A stretch of DNA of 64,000 nt. Origin: Trebonia sp963771985. GTDB taxonomy: Bacteria; Actinomycetota; Actinomycetes; Streptosporangiales; Streptosporangiaceae. Of this stretch, positions 17,159-25,449 are shown piece after piece (the stretch's first letter is position 1; the number at the start of each line of letters is the position of its first letter). Below the pieces are notes generated by a model. The model did no database searches, was not told the origin of the DNA, and saw nothing but the letters and a program-made list of their open reading frames with translations. The stretch covers positions 124,001-188,000 of the forward strand of contig CAVYVO010000028.1 in assembly GCA_963771985.1 (NCBI GenBank). Reading direction: 5' to 3'. The position numbers and the translations under genes are program-made.

Positions 17159-17518
17159 ATGGCAGAGCCGGCAAGGATCACCGCACCCGCGGAAGTGGCG
17201 GCGGCCTACTTCCGGGCCTGGGTAAACGGCGACATCGATCAGGTGCGGCCACTGCTTCATCCAGACGTCGACTTCGCCGGAGCCCTCGGCACCACCCGCG
17301 GCGCGGAGGAGACGCTCAAGGGCCTGGCAGGCATGTTCTCCCTGACCCGGCAGGTCACGGTGATCAAGCGCTGGGCCGACGGGCCGGATGTCCTCACCTG
17401 GTTCGAGCTGCGCACCGCCACCAGCGGGCCGCTGCCCGTCGTCAACTGGAGCCACGTGGAAGATGGCCTCATCACACGGATCCGGGTGACCTTCGACCCG
17501 CGTCCGCTCCTCCAGTGA
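17159..17518 (+). CDS. SnoaL-like / NTF2-fold protein
   Basis: Small 119-residue protein of the NTF2-like superfamily, whose members include polyketide cyclases and ketosteroid isomerase relatives. Family pattern: VAAAYFRAWVNGDIDQVRPLLHPDVDFAGALG at the N-terminus, the central ADGPDVLTWFELRT strands, and the closing VNWSHVEDGLITRIRVTFDPR. The ATG follows GGGAGCATCGAGGAG. It stands divergent from the MocR-type regulator. No catalytic residues can be assigned with confidence, and the substrate is unknown. Confidence 0.8.
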   Translation: MAEPARITAPAEVAAAYFRAWVNGDIDQVRPLLHPDVDFAGALGTTRGAEETLKGLAGMFSLTRQVTVIKRWADGPDVLTWFELRTATSGPLPVVNWSHVEDGLITRIRVTFDPRPLLQ

Positions 17519-17528
17519 CCACGCGGGG

Positions 17529-18890
17529 TCAGCGACCGCGGCGGCCACGGAAGCCGGCCGACAACGCTGCCGCGCCGCGACCGGTCGCCGGAGCGGCCGC
17601 GATGGTCTCTGCGCGGGGCGCGGGCAGCGTGACCAGGGGAACGGGCTCGCCGGCGATCGAGCGCAGCAGCGCCGACCCGGGAGTGACGGTAGCGGTCAGC
17701 GGGACGACACCCGCCTTCCGCATCAGGTCGCGAACGGCACCGGCCTGGGCGGGAGTCTGGAGTGTGATCACGGTCCCGGTCGCCCCGGCCCGGGCGGTCC
17801 GCCCTGACCGGTGCAGGTAGGCCTTGTGCTCGGTCGGCGAATCGGCATGGATGACCAGGTCGATGCCGTCCACGTGGATACCACGGGCAGCGATGTCAGT
17901 CGCGACGATGACCCGCACCGCGCCGTCCGCGAAGGAGGCGAGATTCCGTTCCCGCGTCCCCTGCGACAGGTCTCCGTGCAGCTCAGCTGCCGGGATGCCG
18001 CTCGCGGCCAGCTGGCGTGCGAGCCGGTGGGCGGCATGCTTGGTCCGGGTGAAGACGAGCGACCGGCCGCTGCCGCCCGCGAGAGCGGCGACCACGCCGA
18101 CCCGGTCGGCGGGAGCGACGGTGAGCAGGTGGTGGACCATCGTGGCCGGCGCCTTGATGGGGCCGACGTCATGGTGTACCGGGTCGTTCATGAAGCGCCG
18201 CGCCAGGATGTCGACGGCGGTGTCGAGCGTCGCGGAGAACAGCATCCGCTGGCCCCCTGGCGGGGTCATGTCAAGCAGCCGCCGCACGACAGGAAGGAAT
18301 CCGAGGTCGGCCATATGGTCCGCCTCGTCGACCACGCTTATTTCCACGTCGCCGAGGTGGCAGTGGCCCTGCTCGATGAGATCGGCCAGCCTGCCGGGGC
18401 ACGCGACGACGATGTCGGCGCGGTCATGCAGCCTGGCCACCTGAGGTTTCTGGGGGACCCCGCCGTAGATCGTCGCCACGCTCAGCCCCACCGATTCGGC
18501 CAGCGGCTCGAGGACGGCGTGGACCTGGCTGGCGAGTTCCCTGGTCGGCACGAGCACCAGGCCGCGCGGCCGGCAGGCGCTCGTGTAGCCGTCGGCCAGT
18601 CCAGCGGCCAGCGGGATGCAGAAGCCGAGCGTCTTGCCCGATCCGGTCTGCCCCCGCCCGAGGATGTCGCGGCCGGCCAGGGCGTCGGGCAGCGTGGCCG
18701 CCTGAATGGGGAACGGCGTGGTGATACCCGCCGCCGCGAGCGCCGCCACGAGCGGTGCCGGGACGCCAGCGGCGGCGAAGGAGACGGCGCGCGGGGCGGT
18801 GGGCGAGGCACCGCGCGCGGCCGCCATGGGCTTGGTGCGGCGGCGCTTGCCGCGCGAGGTTGACGGACGTTCGGTGGGCAGAGCAGACAA
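17529..18890 (-). CDS. DEAD-box RNA helicase
   Basis: ATP-dependent RNA helicase of 453 residues. Two RecA-like domains carry the full motif set: Q motif (FPIQAATLP), GQTGSGKT (motif I), PTRELA (Ia), VDEADHMADLGF (II; DEAD), SAT (III), VATDIAARGIHVDGIDLVIH (V) and HRSGRTARAG (VI). There is a basic N-terminal tail (SRGKRRRTKP) and a low-complexity C-terminus ending RGRRGR, usual for RNA contact. It likely unwinds structured RNA in ribosome assembly or mRNA decay. A second, longer DEAD-box gene lies just upstream on the same strand. Confidence 0.9.
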   Translation of the reverse strand: MSALPTERPSTSRGKRRRTKPMAAARGASPTAPRAVSFAAAGVPAPLVAALAAAGITTPFPIQAATLPDALAGRDILGRGQTGSGKTLGFCIPLAAGLADGYTSACRPRGLVLVPTRELASQVHAVLEPLAESVGLSVATIYGGVPQKPQVARLHDRADIVVACPGRLADLIEQGHCHLGDVEISVVDEADHMADLGFLPVVRRLLDMTPPGGQRMLFSATLDTAVDILARRFMNDPVHHDVGPIKAPATMVHHLLTVAPADRVGVVAALAGGSGRSLVFTRTKHAAHRLARQLAASGIPAAELHGDLSQGTRERNLASFADGAVRVIVATDIAARGIHVDGIDLVIHADSPTEHKAYLHRSGRTARAGATGTVITLQTPAQAGAVRDLMRKAGVVPLTATVTPGSALLRSIAGEPVPLVTLPAPRAETIAAAPATGRGAAALSAGFRGRRGR

Positions 18891-19057
18891 GAAAAACCTC
18901 CGGACTAGGGTGGCCGTATTTGGAAGGCCACCACGTCCGTGGAAACCAGCTCGCTCGTCAGCAGCGTACGACCGGCGCGCCGTGACGGCTGCGCCTCAAT
19001 ATGATTCGTCAGGTATCAGGCTACCGCCTAGGCACCCGCCTCAGTCATCCCGCACGG

Positions 19058-19285
19058 TCAGAGCTTGATCATCCTGGCGAACGGCGCCATGATCCGGACT
19101 TTCCTGGGAGCGAAGTCGACGACCACGGCGGTATCGCCCTCGACGAGGATGACACGGCCGAGGCCGTACTTCTCGTGGGTCACCTGATCATGCAGTTCGA
19201 ACTGCTCGACAGGAGGTGCCTCGGGCGGAGGCTTGAAGGGACTTGACGGCAGGTAACGCCGGTTTCCGGCGCTGGCACTTCTCAT
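19058..19285 (-). CDS. Small protein with tudor-like domain related to the UvrD/PcrA C-terminus
   Basis: Protein of 75 residues from ATG 19285 (MRSASAGNRRYL). The C-terminal half, VTHEKYGLGRVILVEGDTAV to IDFAPRKVRI-like strands, resembles the small beta-barrel (tudor-like) found at the end of PcrA/UvrD helicases, where it contacts RNA polymerase. Similar short stand-alone proteins are common in actinomycetes and have no assigned function. It lies between two DEAD-box helicase genes on the same strand. A frame open to 19411 adds 42 residues that look unrelated. Confidence 0.6.
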   Translation of the reverse strand: MRSASAGNRRYLPSSPFKPPPEAPPVEQFELHDQVTHEKYGLGRVILVEGDTAVVVDFAPRKVRIMAPFARMIKL

Positions 19286-19475
19286 TATGACCAGTGTGCG
19301 CCTTTCAATGGTCCCATGCCAACACGGGAACAATTCAGTCACCGCTGTCCATTCGTTGGACGTGCCACAGGGGACACGCCCAGCAGCGTGCGTGAGCACG
19401 CTCTGGGGCATCGGCCGGTTTCATACCAGGCTACTGCCGTATGGGCCGGGGGGCCAGCGGCAGGCGGCGGACGGA

Positions 19476-21155
19476 CTACCGCGCCGGGTAGCGTTCGCGG
19501 CGAACGGTTGTCTTCCGGCCCTTGATGCTGGTCTGCCGGAGCGCCGCGACCACGTCGTCGGCGGCTGACTCGGGGACCTCGACGAGGGAGAATCGATCGG
19601 CGATCTCGATCGCCCCGATGTCCCTGCCGGAGAGGTACGACTCGCCGGTGATGGCGCCGACAAGGTCCTGTGGCCGGACTCCGGAGGAACGGCCGGTCCC
19701 CACGAACAGGCGTGTCGTGCCCTCAGTTGCGGGACGGCCGCGCCGCTGGTCGCGTCCGGCGGCCTTGCGACGGCCGCGGCGGTCGTCCGTCGCGTCCAAT
19801 TCGACCTGCGGGAGCTCTTCTTCCTCGCCGACGGTTCCGCTCGTCTCATGCGCCAGCTTGACCGCGGCGAGCGCCACCTCGAAGAGGTCGAACTCCTCGC
19901 AGAGCGGCTCCACAACGGCCCGGAACGTCTCAAGGTCGTCCTCAAGCAGGCTCTCCCGGAGAGCGGCACGCGTCAGCTCCAGGCGCCTGGTGCGCAGGTC
20001 CGCGACGGTCGGCAGCTTCTCGACCGCGATCGGCTGCCCCGTCGCCCGCTCGATGGTCTTGAGCATCCTGTGCTCGCGCGGCTCGACCAGGGTGATGGCG
20101 GTGCCTTCGCGGCCGGCCCGGCCAACGCGCCCGATGCGGTGCACATACAACTCCGGCGCGCTGGGCACGTCGTAGTTCACCACGTGCGTGAGCTGCTCGA
20201 TGTCGAGGCCGCGTGCGGCCACGTCGGTGGCCACGAGAAGATCGAGGCTCCCGCCGCGCAGCCGGCCCATGACCCGGTTGCGCTGTTGCTGGTCCATTCC
20301 GCCGTGCAGCGCCTCGGCGCGATAGCCGCGGCCGTTCAGGGTCTCGGTAAGCTGGTCCACCTCGTCCCTGGTACGACAGAAGACGACCGTGGCCGCCGGC
20401 GCCTCCAGGTCGAGCACTCGTCCGAGAGCGGCGGGCTTGTGCCCGCGCGGCACCACGTAGGCACTCTGTCGTACCAGCAGGCCATCGGCTGACGCCGGCG
20501 CCTGGCGGCCGAGCTCGGCCCGCACCGGGTCGCGCAGGTGACGGCGCACCATGCCGTTGATCCGCGGCGGCATGGTCGCCGAAAACAGCGCGGTCTGCCG
20601 GTTCTGCGGGGTGTTGCCGAGGATCGCCTCGATGTCCTCGGCGAAGCCCATGTCGAGCATCTCGTCCGCTTCGTCGAGTACGACGATCTCAAGGCCTTTC
20701 AAGTTCAGCGTTCCCCGGGTGATGTGGTCGAGCGCACGCCCGGGCGTCGCCACCACGACGTCGGCGCCACGATCAAGCGCCCGCAGTTGCCGGCCGATCG
20801 GCTGGCCGCCGTAGATCGGCAGCACACGCGCGCCTATGTCATGCCCGTAGCGATGCATCGCCTCGGAGACCTGCATCGCGAGCTCGCGTGTCGGCACGAG
20901 CACCAGGGCGAGCGGCGCGGACCGCCCGCCTTCGGCGAGGACCCGCTGGAGTACGGGAAGCGCGAAGGCGGCCGTCTTCCCCGTCCCGGTCGCGGCCTGC
21001 CCGACCAGATCACGGCCCGCAAGCAGTGGCGGGATGGCGGCCCGCTGTATCGGCGTCGGCTCCTCATAACCGAGGCCGGAGAGCGCGTGGCACAGTTCCG
21101 GGGCCAGCGTCAGGTCGGCGAAGCCGCTCGCACCCCCGCCGTTATTCTCGATCAT
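19476..21155 (-). CDS. deaD: DEAD-box RNA helicase DeaD/CsdA with DbpA-type RNA-binding domain
   Basis: RNA helicase of 559 residues. Motifs in order: Q motif EEPTPIQRAAIPPLL, GQAATGTGKTAAF (I), PTRELAMQV (Ia), TPGRALDH (Ib), LDEADEMLDMGF (II), SAT (III), ATDVAARGLDIEQLTHVVNY (V) and HRIGRVGRAG (VI). Residues ~490-555 form the DbpA/CsdA RNA-binding domain (RLFVGTGRSSGVRPQDLVG start), which targets structured RNA such as rRNA. This is the cold-shock and ribosome-assembly type of helicase. Nearly 1 kb of non-coding DNA precedes it, which would fit a long regulated leader. Confidence 0.92.
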   Translation of the reverse strand: MIENNGGGASGFADLTLAPELCHALSGLGYEEPTPIQRAAIPPLLAGRDLVGQAATGTGKTAAFALPVLQRVLAEGGRSAPLALVLVPTRELAMQVSEAMHRYGHDIGARVLPIYGGQPIGRQLRALDRGADVVVATPGRALDHITRGTLNLKGLEIVVLDEADEMLDMGFAEDIEAILGNTPQNRQTALFSATMPPRINGMVRRHLRDPVRAELGRQAPASADGLLVRQSAYVVPRGHKPAALGRVLDLEAPAATVVFCRTRDEVDQLTETLNGRGYRAEALHGGMDQQQRNRVMGRLRGGSLDLLVATDVAARGLDIEQLTHVVNYDVPSAPELYVHRIGRVGRAGREGTAITLVEPREHRMLKTIERATGQPIAVEKLPTVADLRTRRLELTRAALRESLLEDDLETFRAVVEPLCEEFDLFEVALAAVKLAHETSGTVGEEEELPQVELDATDDRRGRRKAAGRDQRRGRPATEGTTRLFVGTGRSSGVRPQDLVGAITGESYLSGRDIGAIEIADRFSLVEVPESAADDVVAALRQTSIKGRKTTVRRERYPAR

Positions 21156-22130
21156 GAACGACCACCTCGGTCCCCAGGCACCTTTTGACTTCCTTCACAC
21201 GGGCTTTTGCCCTCCGCCACGTTACGACAGCGCGGCCGGCCGGGCGGCTTATCCACGGACACGCTGTGGGCCGGCGCCAGCGGGGTGCGTCGGCGTCGGT
21301 CCATGGCTAACTGTTATGCCTGAGCAGGCGTGGCCTGTTCTCGGCTTCTCGGCGCGACTTCTCCAGTTCCCTGAAGGGACGCCCGTGTACGGATGACACG
21401 AACGCACAAGACAACAACGCCAACGCTTACAGCCGATCCGGCGCCCAGTTCATTCCCGCCGCTCGGCGCTTGCCTCTGACCTGCCATGACGCGACCGGAC
21501 GCCGGCCGACTCCGCCGCCTCGCCGTCGCTCGGCTAATAGCGATTGCCCGCGAGAGTCAGCCGTCTTTGTCCGCTTGGTCCTGTTCGACGTGCGCCAGTT
21601 CACAGCGGCCCAGCGGTCGGGCCGGCCTCATCTTCGGCCGCCAGCCGCCGTAGCCAGCGATACCCCGGCCTTTCCATCCCGTCCATCCCGTCTATCCCGG
21701 TAAGTGTCCGGGGTCCTGCACTGACCCGGCCGGTGATGGCCAAAGGCTAAGGGGGGGTATCAAATCAGGAAATTTCCGTATTTAACGCATAGATTGCCTC
21801 AGTTGTACCGTCATGATCATGAATACTTTTGTCCTGCCGAAGAGTTTTTATCCTATAATGCGTAAATATCTTCATGATCATGAACTCGCGATGATCAGAT
21901 ACCCAGCGGGGTATCCATTGCCTGGGCCGTAAGCGTGTCTCTCCGTGTCCCGCGCGCCAGACAGGCCGGCCTCCCGCGGTCGCGAGCAGTCATCCGCCCC
22001 ACAAGACCCTGCTCTTTCTACTCGTGTGAGTGCGGCCGTTGGCCTCGAGAAGTGGTCGGGTTCTTCCGCTCCACCAGACGCAAGCGCACCCGTTTATCCT
22101 CAGCCGGCAAGACGACGGCCGCCGGTCAGA
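21156..22130. other. Non-coding interval of about 975 bp upstream of deaD
   Basis: Short open frames here (for example 21470-21750) have no ribosome-binding sites or family-like sequence, and I reject them. The interval lies between the end of the sigma factor gene and the start of deaD, both on the minus strand, so it should hold the deaD promoter and leader. Its striking part is the AT-rich island at about 21770-21900. Elsewhere I see only GC-rich sequence without clear hairpins. Confidence 0.6.
21771..21900. promoter_or_regulatory. AT-rich island with paired TCATGATCATGA palindromes
   Basis: About 130 bp of low GC in otherwise GC-rich DNA. It holds TCATGATCATGA twice (21811-21822 and 21872-21883; the second extends to TTCATGATCATGAA at 21871-21884), start to start 61 bp. 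It also contains near-inverted flanks ATTTAACGCAT (21780-21790) and ATGCGTAAATAT (21858-21869), and a TATAAT at 21854-21859 on the plus strand. It probably contains promoters and regulator sites in front of deaD; the cognate factor is unknown. Confidence 0.5.
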
Positions 22131-23489
22131 TCAGTCGAGGTAGTCCCGGAGGAACTTGGATCGGGACGGGTGGCGCAGCTTGGACATGGTCTTGGACTCG
22201 ATCTGCCGGATCCGTTCCCGGGTGACCCCGTAGACCTTGCCGATCTCGTCCAGCGTCTTGGGCTGCCCGTCGGTCAGCCCGAACCGCAGGGCCACCACGC
22301 CGGCCTCGCGGTCGGAGAGCGTGCTGAGGACCGAATGCAGCTGCTCCTGCAGCAGGGTGAAGCCGACCGCCTCGCCGGGCTCGATGGCCTCGGAGTCCTC
22401 GATCAGGTCGCCGAACTCGCTGTCGCCGTCCTCGCCGAGCGGAGTGTGCAGCGAGATCGGCTCGCGGCTGTACTTCTGCACCTCGATGACCTTTTCCGGG
22501 GTCATGTCCAGCTCGGCCGCGAGCTCCTGGGGGGTGGGCTCGCGGCCCAGGTCCTGGAGCAGCTGCCGCTGCGCCCGGGCCAGCTTGCTGATGGCCTCGG
22601 CCATGTGCACCGGGAGGCGGATGGTGCGGGACTGGTCGGCCATCGCCCGGGTGATCGCCTGCCGGATCCACCAGGTGGCATAGGTGGAGAACTTGTAGCC
22701 CCTGGTGTAGTCGAACTTCTCCACGCCGCGGATCATGCCGAGGTTCCCCTCCTGAATCAGGTCCAGGAACAGCATTCCGCGCCCGGTGTACCGTCTGGCC
22801 AGCGACACGACTAGACGCAGGTTGGCCTCCACCAGGTGGTTCTTGGCCCTCCTGCCGTCTTCGGCGACCTGCTCAAGGTCGATCCGCGCTTCGGTGGAAA
22901 GATTCCGGCTGCCTTCGGCGAGCTTCTGAGCGGCGAACAGGCCCGCCTCGATCCGCTTGGCCAGCTCGACCTCCTGCCCGGCGTTGAGCAGCGGCACCCT
23001 GCCGATCTGCTTGAGGTAGTCCTTGACCGGGTCGGCAGTAGCGCTGGCGGCTGCCGCCCGGGCGGCCGGAAGGTCCTCGTCGTCCCCGCCGGAAACCGAC
23101 GGCTCGTCCTGGCTCTCCTCGCCTGCCGCCTCCCGCGGAGCACAGGGCTCGTCTTGGGCCGAGCCTGAGTGCGCCATTTCGACCGGAGCGGCGGGCAGCG
23201 GCCCGCCGACCTCAACGGCATTGCTATTCCCGCCTGGGTCCGCCGAGTCGTTCAAGCCCATGGCAGCGCCGATACCATCGCCGCCGGCCGCGAGTCCTTG
23301 CTTATGGGCCAGCCCAGGAGCAGCTGCGCCTGCCGTCGCGATCGCCGGACCGCAGCCCGCCGCGCCGGGCTCGACGCCTCGCTGACCGGGCTGGATCGCG
23401 ACACGGGCATCCTCTCCCTGAGATCCAGAACAACGAGGCGGGACATACTGCTGAACCCGCGCTGTCTGCCAGCTGCCGGAAGGCGACAT
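22131..23489 (-). CDS. RNA polymerase sigma factor, RpoD/SigA/HrdB family
   Basis: Group 1 or 2 sigma-70 factor, 452 residues. Region 1.2 (DPVKDYLKQIGRVPLLNAGQ) starts near residue 150. Region 2 includes VVSLARRYTGRGMLFLDLIQ and FDYTRGYKFSTYATWWIRQ, identical in pattern to housekeeping sigma factors. Region 3 follows, and region 4 has TLDEIGKVYGVTRERIRQIE. The ~145-residue N-terminus is acidic and low in complexity, as in HrdB, but it is shorter than in Streptomyces HrdB. The start is uncertain because ATG 23489 has no obvious ribosome-binding site; later ATGs are possible. I cannot tell principal sigma factor from paralogue. Confidence 0.88.
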   Translation of the reverse strand: MSPSGSWQTARVQQYVPPRCSGSQGEDARVAIQPGQRGVEPGAAGCGPAIATAGAAAPGLAHKQGLAAGGDGIGAAMGLNDSADPGGNSNAVEVGGPLPAAPVEMAHSGSAQDEPCAPREAAGEESQDEPSVSGGDDEDLPAARAAAASATADPVKDYLKQIGRVPLLNAGQEVELAKRIEAGLFAAQKLAEGSRNLSTEARIDLEQVAEDGRRAKNHLVEANLRLVVSLARRYTGRGMLFLDLIQEGNLGMIRGVEKFDYTRGYKFSTYATWWIRQAITRAMADQSRTIRLPVHMAEAISKLARAQRQLLQDLGREPTPQELAAELDMTPEKVIEVQKYSREPISLHTPLGEDGDSEFGDLIEDSEAIEPGEAVGFTLLQEQLHSVLSTLSDREAGVVALRFGLTDGQPKTLDEIGKVYGVTRERIRQIESKTMSKLRHPSRSKFLRDYLD

Positions 23490-23614
23490 GACACAAAATC
23501 AGAGCGGCTGCCTCGTCCCCCACACACTACGCCGAACCGGGGGGCGGCTCGGACGCTGCCAGGCGCCAAGCCGCTTGACTGCGCACCCGAGCACGCGGAG
23601 GGGCGGATTTCGGG

Positions 23615-23642
23615 CCAGGGTACCGGCTAGGGATTTCCACTT
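23615..23642. promoter_or_regulatory. Shared upstream motif, copy 1
   Basis: CCAGGGTACCGGCTAGGG followed by ATTTCCACTT, about 77 bp before the SnoaL-fold gene at 23719. A near-identical block (CCAGGGTACCGGCCAGGG, then TCTCCACT) lies before the alpha/beta hydrolase gene (24223-24249). Two copies in front of two adjacent genes suggest a common promoter element or operator; the factor is unknown. Confidence 0.45.
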
Positions 23643-23718
23643 GCGCCATGGGTGCGCCCGGCCGGGCCGCGCCTGATCATCGCTGCCGTGCCCTGGCGAT
23701 CAGAGCAGGAGGAATCCG

Positions 23719-24135
23719 GTGGGTAACATCCATGACGACCGAGCAGCCTTGTTCGCCAACCTCGAGAGCGCCGAGACGCAGCCTAGGTTCTGGGATCAAG
23801 TCGCCGATGACGTCGGCTGGACCGTCGAGGGCACACACGCCCTGTGCGGCCGGTACCGCTCGAAGGCAGACTTCATCGCCGCCACCTTCGACCGCCTTCA
23901 GGGCGTGCTGGTCGGAGGGGCGGCGCTGAAGGTCCGGCACCTCTACGTGGACGGCGACACGACGATCGCCGAGCTGCGGTCCTCCTCGAAAACTAACGAG
24001 GGCGCGACGTTCGCCAACAACTACTGCTGGGTGTGCCGCTTCGACGGCGAGATGATCGTGGAGGCGCGGGCTTACCTCGACTCAGCCATGGTCGACTACA
24101 CCGTCCATCGCAACGAGAACCTCGCATGGCAGTAG
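23719..24135 (+). CDS. SnoaL-like / NTF2-fold protein
   Basis: Protein of 138 residues from GTG 23719 (an AGGAGGAAT sequence lies just upstream, which supports this start). Its pattern (SAETQPRFWDQVADDVGWTV near the start, KADFIAATFDRL, and the strands LYVDGDTTIAELRSSSKT and YCWVCRFDGEMIVEARAYLD) is that of ketosteroid-isomerase-like SnoaL proteins. No enzyme activity can be assigned. The next gene on the strand encodes an alpha/beta hydrolase, and both share an upstream sequence motif, so they may respond to the same signal. Confidence 0.8.
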   Translation: MGNIHDDRAALFANLESAETQPRFWDQVADDVGWTVEGTHALCGRYRSKADFIAATFDRLQGVLVGGAALKVRHLYVDGDTTIAELRSSSKTNEGATFANNYCWVCRFDGEMIVEARAYLDSAMVDYTVHRNENLAWQ

Positions 24136-24222
24136 CCGGCCGCGCTTCGACCCGGCGAGCACCCGTCACATTTACCGGGGCCCAGGGGGACCCGCACTGA
24201 GCACTGGGGCGTCCGGCCGCGG

Positions 24223-24249
24223 ACCAGGGTACCGGCCAGGGTCTCCACT
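24223..24249. promoter_or_regulatory. Shared upstream motif, copy 2
   Basis: CCAGGGTACCGGCCAGGG followed by TCTCCACT, about 115 bp before the alpha/beta hydrolase gene. It matches the block at 23615-23642 with only a few differences. See that entry for interpretation. Confidence 0.45.
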
Positions 24250-24363
24250 GGGGCGACGCGCCGCCCGGAGCGAGACCGTGGTCCCGGTACCAGCCAGCAG
24301 GCGAAACCGCCGGGACCCAGGCCTGCCTGGACCCGACGGTCGCCGCTACCGGAAGGATGCGCC

Positions 24364-25197
24364 ATGCCGAAGGTCACCGTCGGCCAGGAAAACAACACGG
24401 ACATCGAGATCTACTACGAGGATCACGGCGCCGGCCAGCCGGTGGTGCTGATCCACGGATATCCGCTCAGCGGCCGGGCCTGGGACAGGCAGCTCCCGGT
24501 GCTGCTGGAGGCCGGCTACCGGGTCATCACCTATGACCGGCGCGGGTTCGGCCAGTCCAGCCAGCCCGTGATCGGCTACGACTACGACACCTTTGCCGCC
24601 GACCTGAACACGCTCCTGGAGCACCTGGACCTGCGCGACGCCGTCCTGGCCGGGCACTCGATGGGCACCGGGGAGGTCACCCGCTACCTGGGCCGCTACG
24701 GCTCGGCGCGGGTGGCCAAGGGCGTACTGCTCTCTCCGATCCCGCCGTTCTTGCTGCAGGCCGGCGACAACCCCGAGGGGTTGCCGCAAGCACTGTTCGA
24801 CGGCTTCGTCCAGGCCGCCCAGGCCGATGGCCCGGCGTGGATGAAGGGGTTCCTGGACAACTTCTACAACATCGACACCCTGCGCGGCACCCTGGTCAGC
24901 GACCAGGCCTACCAGGCCAGCTGGAACGTCGCCGTCACCGCGTCGGCCACCGCCACCGTGGCCTGCATCGGCACCTGGGAGACCGACTTCCGCAACGACC
25001 TGCCCGAGATCGACGTGCCCATGCTGGTCGTGCAGGGCGACGCGGACCGGGTCCTGCCGCTGGACAAGACCGGTCGGCGGCTGCCCGGCCTGATCAAGGA
25101 CGTGCAGCTGGTCGTCATCGACGGCGGCCCGCACGCCATCGCCTGGACCCACGCCGCTCAGGTCAACACCGCGCTGCTCGACTTCATCCGTAGCTGA
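24364..25197 (+). CDS. Alpha/beta hydrolase, non-heme chloroperoxidase-like
   Basis: Hydrolase of 277 residues with the complete alpha/beta fold triad: nucleophile Ser in AGHSMGTGEV (near residue 100), Asp in VQGDADRVLPLD and His in GGPHAIAWTH. The oxyanion segment is LIHGYPLSGRAWD, and the cap region VKG-PPFLL matches bacterial cofactor-free haloperoxidases and related esterases. ATG 24364 follows GGAAGGATGCGCC. These proteins usually act as esterases or perhydrolases in the cytoplasm; the natural substrate here is unknown. It follows a SnoaL-fold gene with a shared upstream motif. Confidence 0.88.
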   Translation: MPKVTVGQENNTDIEIYYEDHGAGQPVVLIHGYPLSGRAWDRQLPVLLEAGYRVITYDRRGFGQSSQPVIGYDYDTFAADLNTLLEHLDLRDAVLAGHSMGTGEVTRYLGRYGSARVAKGVLLSPIPPFLLQAGDNPEGLPQALFDGFVQAAQADGPAWMKGFLDNFYNIDTLRGTLVSDQAYQASWNVAVTASATATVACIGTWETDFRNDLPEIDVPMLVVQGDADRVLPLDKTGRRLPGLIKDVQLVVIDGGPHAIAWTHAAQVNTALLDFIRS

Positions 25198-25220
25198 ACC
25201 GCCCCAGCACCGAAAGGAGG

Positions 25221-25233
25221 CCCCCCCCCCCCC
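25221..25233 (+). repeat. Thirteen-cytosine homopolymer
   Basis: A run of 13 C begins 23 bases after the hydrolase stop. Such tracts are prone to slippage in replication and sequencing, so its length is unreliable. No gene depends on it here. Confidence 0.9.
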
Positions 25234-25449
25234 GCCGGGGTCCATCTGGCTCTATCCGCGGTCTACCAGGCCTGCCAGAGCCTCCCCAGCCTGCTGACGA
25301 GCGCAGCGGCGGGCGCGTCATGGCCGGGTTTACCCGGCCAACCCGCCAGGCTAGGCTTTCCAGCAGGGCAACGGCAGAGTTCTGGCGGTGCGACCGGGCC
25401 GTTTGCCGTGGACTCAAGACTTGCCTGGACGGGCAGATGGCCACAAATC

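Noticed and set aside
21470..21750. Short open frames in the deaD upstream region as small genes
   Set aside because: No ribosome-binding sites, skewed composition and no recognisable sequence.
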